Of a stretch of 64,000 nt of DNA, positions 45,836 to 57,867 are shown in pieces. The notes under the pieces are model-generated. The model had not been told where the DNA came from, made no database searches, and was given only the letters and a program-made list of their open reading frames with translations. Numbering within the stretch: the first letter of the stretch is position 1; each line of letters begins with the position of its first letter. The translations under genes were made by a program, and so were the position numbers. Location of the stretch: positions 20,980,001 to 21,044,000 of the forward strand of contig NC_064826.1 in assembly GCF_024166365.1 (NCBI RefSeq). Reading direction: 5' to 3'. The stretch is from Elephas maximus indicus (lineage: Eukaryota; Chordata; Mammalia; Proboscidea; Elephantidae).

Positions 45836-46316
45836 TGAGATCTAAGTAATAATCAGAGATGGATGAGCTGGGGGAATTTAGAGTCTTGGAAGGTGAAGTA
45901 TTTGGGTATTGGGGTAAGAGGTAAGTTGGGGACATCAGAGGCCAAAGAAAGATCTAGAAGGACAATGATGAGGGCTTTGCGTTTGTCCAGGAAAGAAGCT
46001 CTGGGGTCTAGACCAAGCAGTGTGGAACCAGAGAAGGTGTGTGTTCGGTGCCTACCTGAGTGGCAGGGAAGGTGACAGTTATAAATGGACCTAATTATCT
46101 AAAGTCTCCAGGAAGTAACAGTTGGGTTGTAAGCACTTTGACACTCGAAAATAGGGAGGTACAGACGGTGTGGCAGTGGTCACAGGTGCATAGCCAAAAG
46201 TCTTTGGCTGGTTTACAGCCTCAGTATCTTGTTAAATTCACTGTTCATTCAGAGTTTGAAAGGACTGTTGGTTTTTGGTGAAAACCTGTGAATTATTTCT
46301 AAGTAATTCAGTGAGA
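45836..46316. other. non-coding, no recognised feature
   Basis: About 480 bases with nothing recognised. Confidence 0.45.
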
Positions 46317-46320
46317 TACT

Positions 46321-46802
46321 TGAGACAGGCGGCCTCAGAGCCCAGTCCTTCTAAGAGACAACTGCTCTGGCTTATTCTGCTTGGTATAGCAGCAGAATAA
46401 GCTGCATGTTCTTCTAATATTGTCGTTGACAAGATAACCACAAAATGGGCCATAGATGACCTCAACCCACAATTAGGTGGAGATTTAACATGCTAATGAA
46501 GGAAAATTGACTTCTTCCTCCACTGAACCCTTGTCTAGAGAAAATGCGTAGTTATCCCCAAGCTCTGAGCATGTGTGTGAAGGTCAGTCCTGAATATTCA
46601 TGATGAATTTGCATTTTCTTGTCTGCTGTATATAAAAGCCCACCTCCCCAAGCTGCCTGCAAAGAGTCTTAGAGGCAACAGCCCCAAATGCTCCTTTCCT
46701 TGTACAATGAAATAAAGACATCTTTCTGATCTGCCTCGGCCTCTTATTTATTGGCTGTAACAAGTCACACTGAGCAAAACCTGAGGTTTTTACCAGGCAA
46801 CA
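46321..46802 (+). repeat. ERV class I-like solo LTR, copy 1
   Basis: 482 bases, TGAGAC...GCAACA, with a perfect 4-base duplication TACT (46317-46320, 46803-46806), the length usual for gammaretrovirus-like elements. TATATAAAAG near 46628 is a good TATA box and AATAAA near 46710 a poly(A) signal. No viral genes remain. Confidence 0.9.
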
Positions 46803-46816
46803 TACTGAGCTTGGAA

Positions 46817-48632
46817 GCCAAGAAATTTGGAAGACAGCTACCTGGCCAATTGACTAGAAGAGATTCATGTTTGTGCCCATTCCAAACACAGGTGATCCAA
46901 CTGAATGCAAAAATTATCGAACAGTATCATTAATATCACACGCAAGTAAAATTGTGTGGAAGATCATTCAAAAAGGGTTGCAACAGTACACTGACAGGGA
47001 ACTGCCAGAAATTCAGGTTGAATTCAGAAGAGGACATGGAACAAGGGATATCATTGCTAACGTCAAATGGATCTTGGCTGAAAGCAGGGAATACCAGAAA
47101 GATGTTTACCTGTGTTTTATTGACTATGCAAAGGCATTCAACTGTGTGGACTATAATAAGTTATGGATAACATTGTAAAGAATGGGAATTCCAGAACACT
47201 TAAATGTGCTCATGCAGAACCTGGGGATACTAAACTGCGTGGTTTAAAATCAGGAAAGGTGTACATCAGGATTGTATCCTTTTACCATACTTATTCAGTC
47301 TGTATGCTAAGCAAATAATCCAAAAACTGGACTACATGAAGAAGAACAGGGCGTCAGGATTGGAGGAAGACTCATTAACAACCTGTGTTATGCAGATGAT
47401 ACAACCTTGCTTGCTGAAAGTGAAGAGGACTTGAAGCACTTACTGATAAAGAGCAAAGACTACAGCCTTCAGTATGTATTACGCCTCAACAAAAAGAAAA
47501 TGAAAATCCTCACAACTGGACCAATAAACAACATCATGTTAAATGGGGAAAAGATTGAAGTTGTCAAGGCTTTCATTTTACTTGCATCCACAATCAACAT
47601 CCGTGGAAGCAGCAGTCAAGAAATCAAAAGACATATTGCACTGGGCAAATCTGCTGCAAAAGACCTCTTTAAAGTGTTAGAAAGCAAGATGTCACTTTAA
47701 GGGCTAAGGTGCTCTTGACTCAAGCTATGATGTTTTCAATCACCTCCTATGCACGCAAAAGCTGGTCAATTAATAAGGAAGACCAAAGATGGACTGATGC
47801 CTTTGAATTATGGTGTTGTCGAAGAACAAACAAGTCTGTCTTTAAGGCAGGCAGCCTCAGAGCCCAACACTTCTAAGAGACAGCTTCTCTGGCTTATCCA
47901 CCTACACCGAGCAGAATAAGCTACACTTTCTTCTGAAACTGTCCTTGACAAGATAACCACAGAATGGGCCATAGATGGCCTCAACCTACCTCTGGTTGGA
48001 GACTTAACATCCTAATGAAGGAAAACCAAACTTTTCCTTCATCCTGGAGAATTGAACCCTTGTCTAGAGAAAATGCGTAGTCATCCCCAAGCTCTGAGCA
48101 CCTGTGTGACAGTCAATCCTGAACATTCATGATGAATTTGCATTTCCTTGTCTGCTGTCTGTAAAAACTCACCTCCACAAGCTGCCTGCGTGCAGTCTTG
48201 GAGGCAACAGCCCAGATTGCTCATTTCCTTGCCCAGTGAAATAAAGGCGCCTTTCTTCTCCCACCTTGGCCTCTTGTTTATTGGCCCTAACAAGTCATGC
48301 GGAACAGAAGCTGGGGCTTCCACCCAGCAACATCTTGGAAGAAGTACAGCCAGAGTGCTTCTTGGAACTGAGGATGGCAAGGCTTCATCTCACGTACTTT
48401 GGACATGTTTTTAGGAGGAAAGAGTCCCTGGAGAAGGACATTATGCTTGGTAAGGTGGAGGGTCAGCATAAAAGAGAAGGACCCTTGATGAGATGGGTTG
48501 ACACAGTGGCTGCAACAGTTAGCTCAAACATAGCAAAGATCATGAGGATGGTGCAGGACAGGGCAGTGTTTTTGTTCTGTTGTACATAGTGTTGCTAAGA
48601 ATCAGAACTGACTTGACACACTAACAACAACA
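46817..48632 (+). mobile_element. RTE LINE, split by a solo LTR
   Basis: RTE at 46817-47842 ('gccaagaaatttggaagaca') and 48337-48632 (ending 'gacacactaacaacaacaac'). Reverse transcriptase blocks are visible, for example 46867-47178 with 'GTRDIIANVKWILAE' and 'DYAKAFNCVD', and 47360-47420 with 'YADDTTLLAE'. Stops and frameshifts break it. 5'-truncated. Confidence 0.88.
47843..48332 (+). repeat. ERV class I-like solo LTR, copy 2
   Basis: 490 bases, TAAGGC...GCAACA, with a perfect 4-base duplication TCTT (47839-47842, 48333-48336). Very similar to copy 1 at 46321, same orientation. The TATA region is altered ('gtctgtaaaaactc'). Confidence 0.92.
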
Positions 48633-48805
48633 ACACCACCACCTCAGTGAGGTCAGGAGGGATTGTTTGACTCTGCATATTTTTATATTGGTATTTAATT
48701 CCTTCATGTTTGCTGATGTTGAGCCAATTCTCAGGCACTTGCATGGTATCTTATTTGGTTACCCATGTTTGGTGGGAAATCCAGTTTAGGAAGGTAGTTA
48801 CTTGA
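48633..48805. other. non-coding, no recognised feature
   Basis: Short spacer with nothing recognised. Confidence 0.4.
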
Positions 48806-49238
48806 TGTCTTAGTCTCCTGGAGCTGCAGTGACAAAATACCACAAGTGAGTGGCTTTGAAGAACAGAAATTTATTGTCTCACAGCTCTAGAGGCTAAAAA
48901 TCTGAATTCAGGGCTTAGGCAAGGCTTTGCTCTAGGTGAATATCCTTCCTTGTGTCTTTCAGCTTCTGTAGTCCTGGGGATTTTTTGGTTTGTAGATGGA
49001 TTCTCATAGCTGCCTCCCTCCTGTGTGTGTATGATTCTGTTTCCATGGCAGTTCTCCCCTTTCATAAAACACCACTAAGAAAGGATTAGGGTTAGGACCC
49101 ACCCTACTTGGATATCACCTCCTTTTAAATTAACTGATAACAAAAGAAAAAACCTTATTTCCAAACAAAGTCATATTCACAGGCACGGGGGTTAGGACTT
49201 CAACATATTTTTTTGAGGGTCACAATTCAATCCAGAAG
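48806..49238 (-). repeat. MLT1-like MaLR LTR, antisense
   Basis: Begins TGTCTTAGT; 'agtgacaaaataccacaagt', 'cagaaatttattgtctcaca' and 'cacaattcaatccagaag' at the far end. Confidence 0.82.
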
Positions 49239-49596
49239 TGTAGGTTAGAGTAAAATGGCCTGAAAGTAGTGGGACTGGGATTGGCACCCGGGGGTCTAGT
49301 TTTTAGGACAGCATTCTTCCACCACACAGTTCAAGAGAGTTTTTCCCCCCTACAGTGAAATGTCGCTTTTTGCATTTCTGAGGGATAACCCAGTTGTGTA
49401 ACGTGAATACATTGCTTAATATCCTGAAGTAAAATTGGGTTGGGTGTCAAACTGTGGACATAATATGAATTAGAAAAATAAATTTTGTTGGGAAAAAGCT
49501 ACTTTTTCCCTATCTCTGTGCCCAGCTTCCAAAGAAAAGGACTCAATAGTGGGAGGACTTCTTTGTGAGTGGTAAAGGAGAACCTTCATTGAATTG
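49239..49596. other. non-coding, no recognised feature
   Basis: About 360 bases with nothing recognised. Confidence 0.4.
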
Positions 49597-49727
49597 GGAA
49601 ACCCTGGTGGCATAGTGGTTAACCAAAAGGATGGTGGTTCAAATCCACCAGGCGCCCCTTGGGCAGTTCTACTCTGTCCCGTAGGGTTGCTATGAGTTGG
49701 AATCGACTCAACGGCAATAAGTTGGGT
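49597..49727 (+). repeat. AfroSINE, shortened
   Basis: 'ggaaaccctggtggcatagt' then directly 'taaccaaaaggatggtggtt'; part of the head is lost. Tail 'aataagttgggttt'. Flanks 'tgaattgg' and 'tgaattgt'. Confidence 0.9.
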
Positions 49728-50667
49728 TTGCTGAATTGTGTGTGCTTTTCCTCTTCCATTGTCTCTGGGTTCTCTGTACCATATTTCCTTTTCTGAAATG
49801 AATCTCACTTTGATAATGTTCAGAAACATCTAAACCTATACAATGTTTTCCCATCTTAACACACTTGACCTGTCCCCTCAAAAAACCTTTAAACAAAACG
49901 CGTTTGAGTGTGGACAGTTAATCAGCACTCTCATTATACTACAGAAATTTGTGATCTATAGGTTTCTTCTGCCCTTTGAGTCCCAATCTTCTTTCTTTGG
50001 CAAGAAATTACAGTTTTGGATTTCATGACTGGTTTCCTGCCAAGTTTCTAAACTCTCGGTCTGCATTTGGAATCTTCCCGTGTCAGGAGGTTGACACCCT
50101 CTTCTAAGGCTATCAGATTGGAGAATCAAGCTGTCCATAGGCCAGATTTGGTAATGGCGCCTTGGCTGGCTCACTTATGGTCCATCACTGCCTTCTCTGT
50201 TCACTTCCCCTACTCTTGGCCTACTCCCACCACTTTAAAATTGCTTTGCAAGTGAAATCTGGTGAAAACATGGCTCGGACTCAGGGTAGTTTGAGCTTAG
50301 AAGCCAAAGGCAAATGCTGTCTTCAGCATGTAAGCCCCAAATGTGGGTTTAATCGAGGGAAAAGAAGTTTGTTTTGCTGGGTTTACAGCTGTCTGGGGTT
50401 GTGCCTCTGAAGGAATGTGGCCTAAAATATGTGCCCTGAGGGTTGATTAGTCAGAAGTTGAGCAAGGAGAGGTCAGGTCTGTGTAATCTTTTCTTGGCAA
50501 ATACTCACCAAACTTCAGTCAACACTAGTCCTTGACTGTTATGACTTCTTCAAATTTATACTGTCATTGTTAAAAAAAAAAAAAAAAGCTGTTTTCTTTT
50601 TGGTATATGTTTGTTAAAAGTGTAAATGATCATTATTGAAAATTTCATATCACATAGACACTATTAG
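49728..50667. other. non-coding, no recognised feature
   Basis: About 940 bases, apparently unique, with an A run near 50571-50587. No gene was seen. Confidence 0.5.
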
Positions 50668-50800
50668 TGCTTTCAACAAATATTTATTAAGTGCCTACTG
50701 TGTGCCAGGTACCATTCGAAGCATTGGGGATACAGCAGTGACCAAAACAAAGTCCCTGTCCACATGGAGCTTACATTTTAATATAAAAATTGAGCATGTT
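50668..50800 (-). repeat. L2 LINE 3' end, antisense
   Basis: 'caaatatttattaagtgcct', 'actgtgtgccaggtaccatt' and 'ggggatacagcagtgacc' match the inverted L2 3' end. Confidence 0.75.
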
Positions 50801-51061
50801 TTCCCTCAATTTTTGACCATTTTTTAATTTGGACATTTTTGAACATACAGAAAAGCAGAGAGAATGGTATAATGAACATATTTACTTATCTCCTAGATTT
50901 AACAACTAACATTTTGCCATATTTTTGTTTCATCTATTTTTGGGAAGGAAGAGCTTAAGTATGTTAAATTACAGCCAGCATGACAACTCAATCCTAAAAA
51001 CTTTAGGATGTATTTCTAAATTATTAAATAAATACATTTTTTCCATCACCACAATATCATT

Positions 51062-51935
51062 GGAAACCCTGGTGACATAGTGGTTAAGAGCTATGGCTGC
51101 TCCACTTTGAAGTGTGGCGCCTGGGGTCTTAAATGCTAACAAGCGGCCATCTAAGATGCATCAATTGGTCTCAACCCATCTTGATCAAAGGAGAATGAAG
51201 AACACCAAGGTCACACGATAACTATGAGCCCAAGAGACAGAAAGGGTCACATGAACCAGAGACTTACATCATCCTGAGACCAGAAGAACTAGATGGTGCC
51301 TGGCCACAACCGATGACTGCCCTGACAGGGAGCACAACAGAGAACCCCTGAGGGAGCAGGAGAACAATGGGATGCAGACCCCAAATTCTCATAAAAAGAC
51401 CAGACTTAATGGTCTGACTGACACTAGAAGAATCCTGGCGGTCACGGTCCCCAAACCTTCTGTTGGTCCAGGACAGGAACCATTCCTGAAGACAACTCAT
51501 CATACATGGAAGGGACTGGACAATGGGTTGGAGAGAGGTGCTGATGAAGAGTGAGCTACTTGTATCAGGTGGACACTTGAGACTGTGTTGGCATCTCCTG
51601 TCTGGAGGAGAGATGGAAGGGTAGAGAGGGTTGGAAACTGGCAAAATTGTCACGAAAGGAGAGACTGGAAGGAGGGAGCGTGCTGACTCATCAGGGGGAG
51701 AGTAAATGGGATTATGTAGTAAGGTGTATATAAGTTTATATGTGACAGACTGACTTGATTTGTAAACTTTCACTTAAAGCACAATAAAAATTATTTAAAA
51801 AAAAAAGAGCTATGGCTGCTAACCAAGGTCAGCAGTTCGAATCCACCAGGTGCTCCTTGGAAACCCTATGGGACAGTTCTATTCTGTCCTATAGGGCCAC
51901 TATGAGTCGGAATTGACTCAACGGCAATGAGGTTT
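51062..51935 (+). repeat. AfroSINE split by an L1
   Basis: SINE head at 51062-51101 ('ggaaaccctggtgacatagt'), remainder at 51821-51935 ('aaccaaggtcagcagttcga' to 'caacggcaatgaggtttt'). Confidence 0.92.
51102..51804 (+). mobile_element. 5'-truncated L1 (3' UTR only)
   Basis: About 703 bases of 3' UTR closely similar to 21674-22358 of the full-length L1, ending in AATAAA-bearing sequence and poly(A). A perfect 16-base duplication AAGAGCTATGGCTGCT (51086-51101, 51805-51820) shows a standard L1 insertion. Confidence 0.94.
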
Positions 51936-51990
51936 TTTACAATACCATTATCATATCTAACAAAATTAATAATTCCTTTGACTTGGTTTT

Positions 51991-52925
51991 CAGTGGGTGC
52001 CTTGTATCTAATGTATGGATATACCCTAATATTACTAATCAGTTCCCTGTTGATGGATATTGAGGATATTACCATTTTCGATAAGGCAAACTACACTGGG
52101 ATAAACATTATTATGCACACACCTTTTTACCCTACAAATGTGCTTATACTACCCAATGAAATTGTGGCTATTGTACCTGGCAGGGAACTGTGAAATCCAA
52201 TCCAAGGATATTGTCCTTTAGTGAAATATAACACAGCTCAGCCCCTGATGCAGTCAGCGCTGCTTTGCTATGAACTGTGCGTCAAAGGAGAAGTCTGGTG
52301 TTATCTGATTCTTTCGGGTGAAGATGAGGACCCGCTCTCAATTCTCCAGGACTGGAGGTGGTAATGGTGGAGTATCCATCAAAACTCTTGACGGCAAATG
52401 ACAGAAACTCAATTTGAATTAGCTTAGGAAAAGAAAAAATAGGATTCCTAGGAAGGGCTGAACAACCCAAACAAGTACAGGATGAGCACTAGTGGAAAAC
52501 GAAAAGCAGCCTTGGCAACTTCTCTTAGCACAGTGGCTTGACTTACTCTGAGGTTCAGAGGATGGAGAAGGAAGGGTAAAGGGACCAGAGAAGAGAACTA
52601 AGGAGGGCTCTATGGGACTACAACTTACACTTTGTGTAATCTGAACTTCGCCACAATCGCGAGTGCCACCCCATAGATGATTTCAGTTTTCATAGAAGCC
52701 CCCAGGTAGCTCGAGGGAAGTCCAGAAATTACACAAGTCTGGAGAGGACCTCGAGCACTGAGGTGTGGGCCTTCGACCCTTGGTTAAGCTCATCACTAGT
52801 GAGAAAAAGAAACACTTGCTCTCTTTTTCCTTCTTTCCCTCGGAAAAATCCGCCTTCTTGTTTATGAAGCCTGTTTCATGTGCTTGTAGGAGAAAGGAAT
52901 AGAGGGCTTTTATGTTGGGTCATAT
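51991..52925. other. non-coding, no recognised gene
   Basis: About 930 bases. The first ~170 may be more L1 or other old repeat; the rest looks unique. The 88-codon frame at 51927-52193 spans the SINE edge and is chance. Confidence 0.45.
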
Positions 52926-55745
52926 CTCAAGCTGAAAGAACTGAAGAAAAAATTCAAGCCTCAAGTTGCAATTTTGAAGGGTTCTATGGGGAAAATATAG
53001 AATGACTCAGGAAGCATTAAAAGCAGATGGAAGGAATACACAAAGTCACTGTACCAAAAATAACTGGACAACATTCAACCATTTCAGGAGATAGCATATG
53101 ATCAACAACTGATGGTACTGAAGAAGGAGGTCCAAGCTTCACTGAAGGCACTGGAGAAAAAGCAAGGCTCCAGGAATTGACAGAATAGAAATTAAGATGT
53201 TTCAACAAACGGATGGATGCAGCACTGGAGGTGCTCACTTGTCTATGCCAAGAAATTTAGAAGATGGCTACTTGGCCAAACAACTGGAAGAGATCCATGT
53301 TTGTGTCCATTCCAAAGAAAGGTGATCCAACAGAATGCTGAAATTATCAAACAATATCATTAGTATCACATGCAAGTAAAATTTTGCTGAAGATCATTCA
53401 GAAGTTGTTGCAGCAGTACATTGGCAAAGAGTTGCCAGAAATTCAAGCCAGATTCAGAAGAGGACGTGGAACGAGGGATATCATTGCTGATGTTGGATGG
53501 ATCCTGGATGAAGGTAGAGAATACCAGAAAGATGTTTACCTGTGTGTTTTTGATTATGCAAAGGTGTTTGACTGTGTAGATCATAACAAATTATGAACGA
53601 CATCCCAAAGAATGGGAATTCCAGAACACTTAACTGTGCTCATGACAAACCTGTAATAGACCACGAAGGAGTCATTTGAACAGAGCAAGGGGTCCTACGT
53701 GGTTTAAAATCAAGAAAAGTGTGCGTCAGTGTTGTTCCCTTTCACCATACTTATTTAATCTGTATGCTGAGCAAATAATCAGAAAAGCTGGACTATATGA
53801 AGAAGAATGTGGCATCAGGATTGGTGGGAGACTCATGAACAACCTGTGATATGCAAATGACACAACCTTGCTTACTGAAAGTGAAGAGGACTTGAAGCAC
53901 ATACTGATGAAGATCAAAGACTACAGCCTTCAGTATGGATTACACCTCAACATACAGAAAACAAAAATTCTCACAACTGGACCAATAAGCAACATCATGA
54001 TACATGGAGAAAAGATTGAAGTTGTCAAGGATGTCATTTTACTTGGATCTACAATCAACACCCAGGGAAGCAGCAGTCAGGAAATCAAAAGACATATTGC
54101 ATTAGGCAAATCTGCTGCAAAAGACCCCTTTAAAATGTTAAAAAGCAAAGATGTCACTTTGAGGACTAAGGTGTACCTGACCCAAGCCATGATATCTTTA
54201 ATCACCTCATATTCATGGGAAAGCTAGAAAATGAATAAGGAAGATCAAAGAATTGATGCCTTTAAATTATACCATGGACTGCCAGAAGAACGAACAAGTC
54301 TGTCTTGGAAGAAATACAGCAGAGTGCTCCTCAGAAGCAAGGATGGTGACACTTTGTCTCACGTATTTTGGACACATTATTAGGAGGTACTGTGTGGAAA
54401 GAATATACAAAGTCACTATACCAAAAAGGACTGGTTGACATTCAACCATTTCAGGAGGTAGCATATGCTCAGGAACCAATTTGGACCATATTATGGATAA
54501 CATTTCGAAGAACAGGAAATCCAGAGCACTTAATTGTGCTCATGAGGAATCTGTACTTAGACCAAGAGGCAGTTGTTCGAACAGAACAAGGGGATACTGC
54601 ATGGTTTAAAGTCAGGAAAGGTGTGCATCAGGGTTGTACCCTTTTACCATACTTATTCAATCTGTATGCTGAGCAAATAATCAGAGAAGCTGGACTATAT
54701 GAAGAAGAACAGGGCATCAGGATTGGAGGAAGACTCATTAACAACCTGCGTTATGCAGATGACACAACCTTGCTTGCTGAAAACAAAGAGGACTTGAAGC
54801 AATTACTGATGAAGATCAAAGACCACAGACTTCAGTATGGATTATGCCTCAACATAAAGAAAACAAAAATCCTCACAACTGGACCAATAAACAACATCAT
54901 GATAAACGGAGAAAAGATTGAAGTTGTCAAGGATTTCATTTTACTTGGATCCACACCCATGGATGCAGCAGTCAAGAAATCAAATGACTCAATGCATTGG
55001 GCAAATCTGCTGCAAAAGACCCCTTTAAAGTGTTAAGAAGCAAAGATCTTACTTTGAAGATTAAGGTATGCCTGACCCAAGCCATGTGTTTTCAATCGCC
55101 TTATGTGCATGTGAGAGCTGGACGATGAATAAGGAAAATGAGAGAATGGGTGCCTTTGAATTATGGCGTTGGAGAAGAATATCGAATATACCACGGACTC
55201 CCAGAATAATGAAAAATCTGTCTTGGAAGAAGTACAACACAAACGATCCTTAGAAGCAAGGATGGCGAGACTACATCTCACGTGCTTTGGACATGTTATC
55301 AGGAGGGATCAGTCTCTGGGAAAGGACATCATGCTTGTTAAAGTACAGGATCAGCGAAAAAGAGGAAGACTCTCAAAGAGATGAATTGATACAGTGGCTG
55401 CAACAATGGGCTCAAGCATAACAACGATTGCGAGGATGGCACAGGACTGGGCAGTGTTTCATTCTTTTGTATATAGGGTCCCTATGAGTCAGAACTGACT
55501 TGACGGCACCTAACAACAACAACAACAGTCCCTGGAAAAGGACATCATGCTTGGTAAAGTATAGGGTCAGAGAAAAAGAGGAAGACCCTGGACAAGATGG
55601 ATTGACACAGTGGCTGGCACAGTGGTTTCAAACATAACCATGATTGTGAAGATGGCACAGGACTGGGCAGTTGTTTCATTCTGTTGCACATAGAGTCTCT
55701 GTGAATTGGAACCGACTGGATGGTACCTAATAACAACAACAATGC
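52926..55745 (+). mobile_element. RTE LINE split by another RTE
   Basis: Outer copy at 52926-54387 and 55529-55745; its 3' end is 'ggtacctaataacaacaaca'. It breaks within 'attaggag' and resumes at 'gtccctggaaaaggacatca', which are adjacent in other RTE copies. Reverse transcriptase pieces can be read at 53384-53596 and 53868-54227 but frames are broken. Confidence 0.88.
54388..55528 (+). pseudogene. inner RTE copy, reverse transcriptase fragment
   Basis: The longest intact RTE frame in the window, 222 codons (54368-55036), reads the reverse transcriptase palm: 'VRKGVHQGCTLLPYLFNLYA' near 54610 and the catalytic 'YADDTTLLAE' near 54755. It starts about 54388 and has an internal deletion near 54480, where 'gaaccaatttgg' joins 'accatattatggat'. 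It ends 'cacctaacaacaacaacaac'. Non-functional: no endonuclease domain and later frameshifts. Confidence 0.88.
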
Positions 55746-55859
55746 TGGGGTTAGGGTTGGACACATCAAACTTTGCATCAGAGTCCAACTTTTCCTGTGT
55801 GACTATTGTGCCTAAGAACAAAAGATATAGAGGCTTTGGAATTTCAAATATTCCATGTT

Positions 55860-56025
55860 GTTATGGATTGAATTGTGTCCCCCCCCCAAAAAAAAAAATG
55901 TGTTGAAGTCATAACCCCTGTACCTGTAGATATGATCTTGTTTAGGGATTTTCTTTTGTTATGTTAATGAGCCATGCCAGATTAGGGTGGGTCTTAATTA
56001 CCTTTGAGTTATATAAAGAGCAGAA
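55860..56025 (+). repeat. MaLR-like LTR fragment
   Basis: 'tgttatggattgaattgtgt' to 'gagttatataaagagcag', then cut off. The 3' part of the LTR is missing. Confidence 0.75.
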
Positions 56026-56029
56026 CAAA

Positions 56030-56158
56030 AAAAGCAAACTCATTACTATTAAGTTGATTTCAACTCATGGTGACCCCATGTGGATCAGAATAGAATTGTA
56101 CTCCATAGTGTTTTCAAGGTTGTGGCCTTTCAGAAGCAGATCACCAGGACTTTTTTTT
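56030..56158 (-). repeat. AfroSINE fragment, antisense
   Basis: 'tcattactattaagttgatt' to 'gaagcagatcaccaggactt'. The tRNA-like head is missing. Confidence 0.8.
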
Positions 56159-56299
56159 AACTTCTCAGACTCAATTCCCTTATCTATAAAATGTAGGTGA
56201 TAGGATTAAATTAGACACTATCTGTAGAGAACTTTTCTGGGGCCTGAACTTCAGCTGGATAGGCAGCAGCAGCTACTCTTTCTTTTATGGTCTGTGTGG

Positions 56300-56455
56300 G
56301 TCCGTATTAGTTTGGTAGGGCTGCTGTAACAACAGAAATTTTTAAAACAACAGAAGTGTATTCTCTCACTGTTCTGGAGTTGTTAGCAGGGCCTGGCTCT
56401 CACTGAAGGCTCTGGGGGGAATCTGTACCCTGCCTTTCTGGTAGCTTCTGGTGTT
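56300..56455 (-). repeat. MLT1-like LTR fragment, antisense
   Basis: 'attagtttggtagggctgct' and 'agaagtgtattctctcactg' match inverted MLT1 ends; it stops where the RTE-derived element begins. Confidence 0.7.
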
Positions 56456-56728
56456 ACTGTATCTGTTTGTCACACTGTGGTATCTGTCTTGCATGTTACT
56501 ATAGTGGACAGGTTTCAGTGGAGCTTCCAGACTAAGATCTACTTTGGAAAACTAGCCAATGAAAACCCTGTGGATTCACAACTGAAGGTTGTCTGAGGCA
56601 GCGCTGGGAAGATGAGCCCCGTAGATCGGAAGGTGCACACGGTGGTTGATTACGAAGATGATCCATGGCTGGGCAACGTATTATTGTGGAGCCAACTCGA
56701 CAGCCACTAATAACAACAACCACTCTTG
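56456..56728 (+). mobile_element. internally deleted RTE (non-autonomous)
   Basis: The 5' part ('tctgtttgtcacactgtggt', 'gacaggtttcagtggagctt', 'aagatgagccccgtagatcg') is RTE 5' region, as seen inverted at 31000-31287. It is joined to an RTE-type 3' end ('gagccaactcgacagccact', 'aataacaacaac'). About 270 bases, no coding capacity. Confidence 0.75.
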
Positions 56729-56934
56729 AAATACTTGTAGGTGATATTAAAAATCTTTTCAGTGTGAGCTCAGAGGAGGTCCGACCAGGTGACACTGCCC
56801 AGGAAATGGTGTTCAAAGTAAACAGGAGCTAGAAGAACAATGGTAACATCAGGCGCCACAGAAGCTAAGATAAGGGGTTAGCTTCACCTTTGAGTTCCAT
56901 GATATGGTTGTGTGGACACCATGTTATCTTGCGT

Positions 56935-57030
56935 CCTGTACTTTTCCAAGGTGTCTCTGGGTAGGTTCAAACTGCCAACCTCTCGGTTAGTAGTTGATTG
57001 TTTAACTGTTTATGCCACTCAGGGAATCTT
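56935..57030 (-). repeat. AfroSINE head fragment, antisense
   Basis: 'aaactgccaacctctcggtt' to 'tttatgccactcagggaatc'. Only the tRNA-like half remains. Confidence 0.75.
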
Positions 57031-57039
57031 TGTATGTAT

Positions 57040-57865
57040 AAACACATTTTATTTATCCATTCATAAATTAATAGATATTTGAGTTGTTTTCAATTTTTTT
57101 TTATTATGAATACTGAGGCTATAATCATTTGTGTACACGTTTCTGTGTGGGCATATGTTTATTCTTTTTCTTGGGTGTGTACCTAGGAGTGGAGTTGCTA
57201 GGTCATATAGTAATACTATGTTTAACCTTTTGAGGCACTGCCAGGCAGTTTTCCAAAACAGCTGTACCAATTTACATTCCCACCAGCAGTGTATCAGGGT
57301 ACCAATTTCTCCACATCTTCACCAAAACTTATTATCTTTTTAATTTTAGACTTCCCAATGAGTGTGAAGTGGTATCTCACTGTGGTTTTGATTTGCATTT
57401 CTCTGATTGCTAATGATGTTGAGCAGCTTTTCAAGTATTTACTGTCCACTTGCATATTCTTTGGAGAAATGTGTATGCTAATCATTTGCCCGGTTGTCTT
57501 TTCATTATTGAGTTGTAAGAATTCCTTATATAGTCTAGATAATAATGCCTTATCAGATATGTGATCTGCGAGTATTTTCTCTCGTTCTGTGAATTGTAAT
57601 TTCACTTTCTTGGTAGTGTTGTTTGACATACATGTCTTTAATTTTGATAAAATCCAATTAATCTATTTTTCCTTTTGTTGATTCTGGTGTAAGTGCCATA
57701 TCTAAGAAACCATTGCCTAACCCAAGGTCATGTTTTAAGAGTTTTATATCTTTAGATCTTAGGTTTAAGTTCTATGATCCTTTTTTTTTTAAATATGGTG
57801 TGAGGTAGGGGATCCAACTACAATCTTTTTACACTGTATTGAATTGCTTTTCTTTCTTTTCAATT
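57040..57865 (-). repeat. L1 ORF2 remnant, antisense
   Basis: 'ggagtggagttgctaggtca', 'tccacatcttcaccaaaact', 'tggtatctcactgtggtttt' are inverted ORF2. Broken. Confidence 0.88.
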
Positions 57866-57867
57866 AC

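Larger units (their letters stand above)
50830..51990 (-). repeat. old L1 3' UTR, antisense, split by SINE
   Basis: Pieces at about 50830-51060 ('agaatggtataatgaacata') and 51941-51990 ('taccattatcatatctaaca'). The break is flanked by ACAATATCAT / ACAATACCAT. Confidence 0.65.

Noticed and set aside
46321-48332. An intact provirus between two like-oriented LTRs
   Set aside because: The DNA between is RTE sequence, and each LTR has its own 4-base duplication.
54368-55036. 222-codon frame with a reverse-transcriptase motif as a possible domesticated gene
   Set aside because: It lies inside an RTE copy, starts in truncated sequence, lacks the endonuclease and is followed by frameshifts. Nothing suggests host use.
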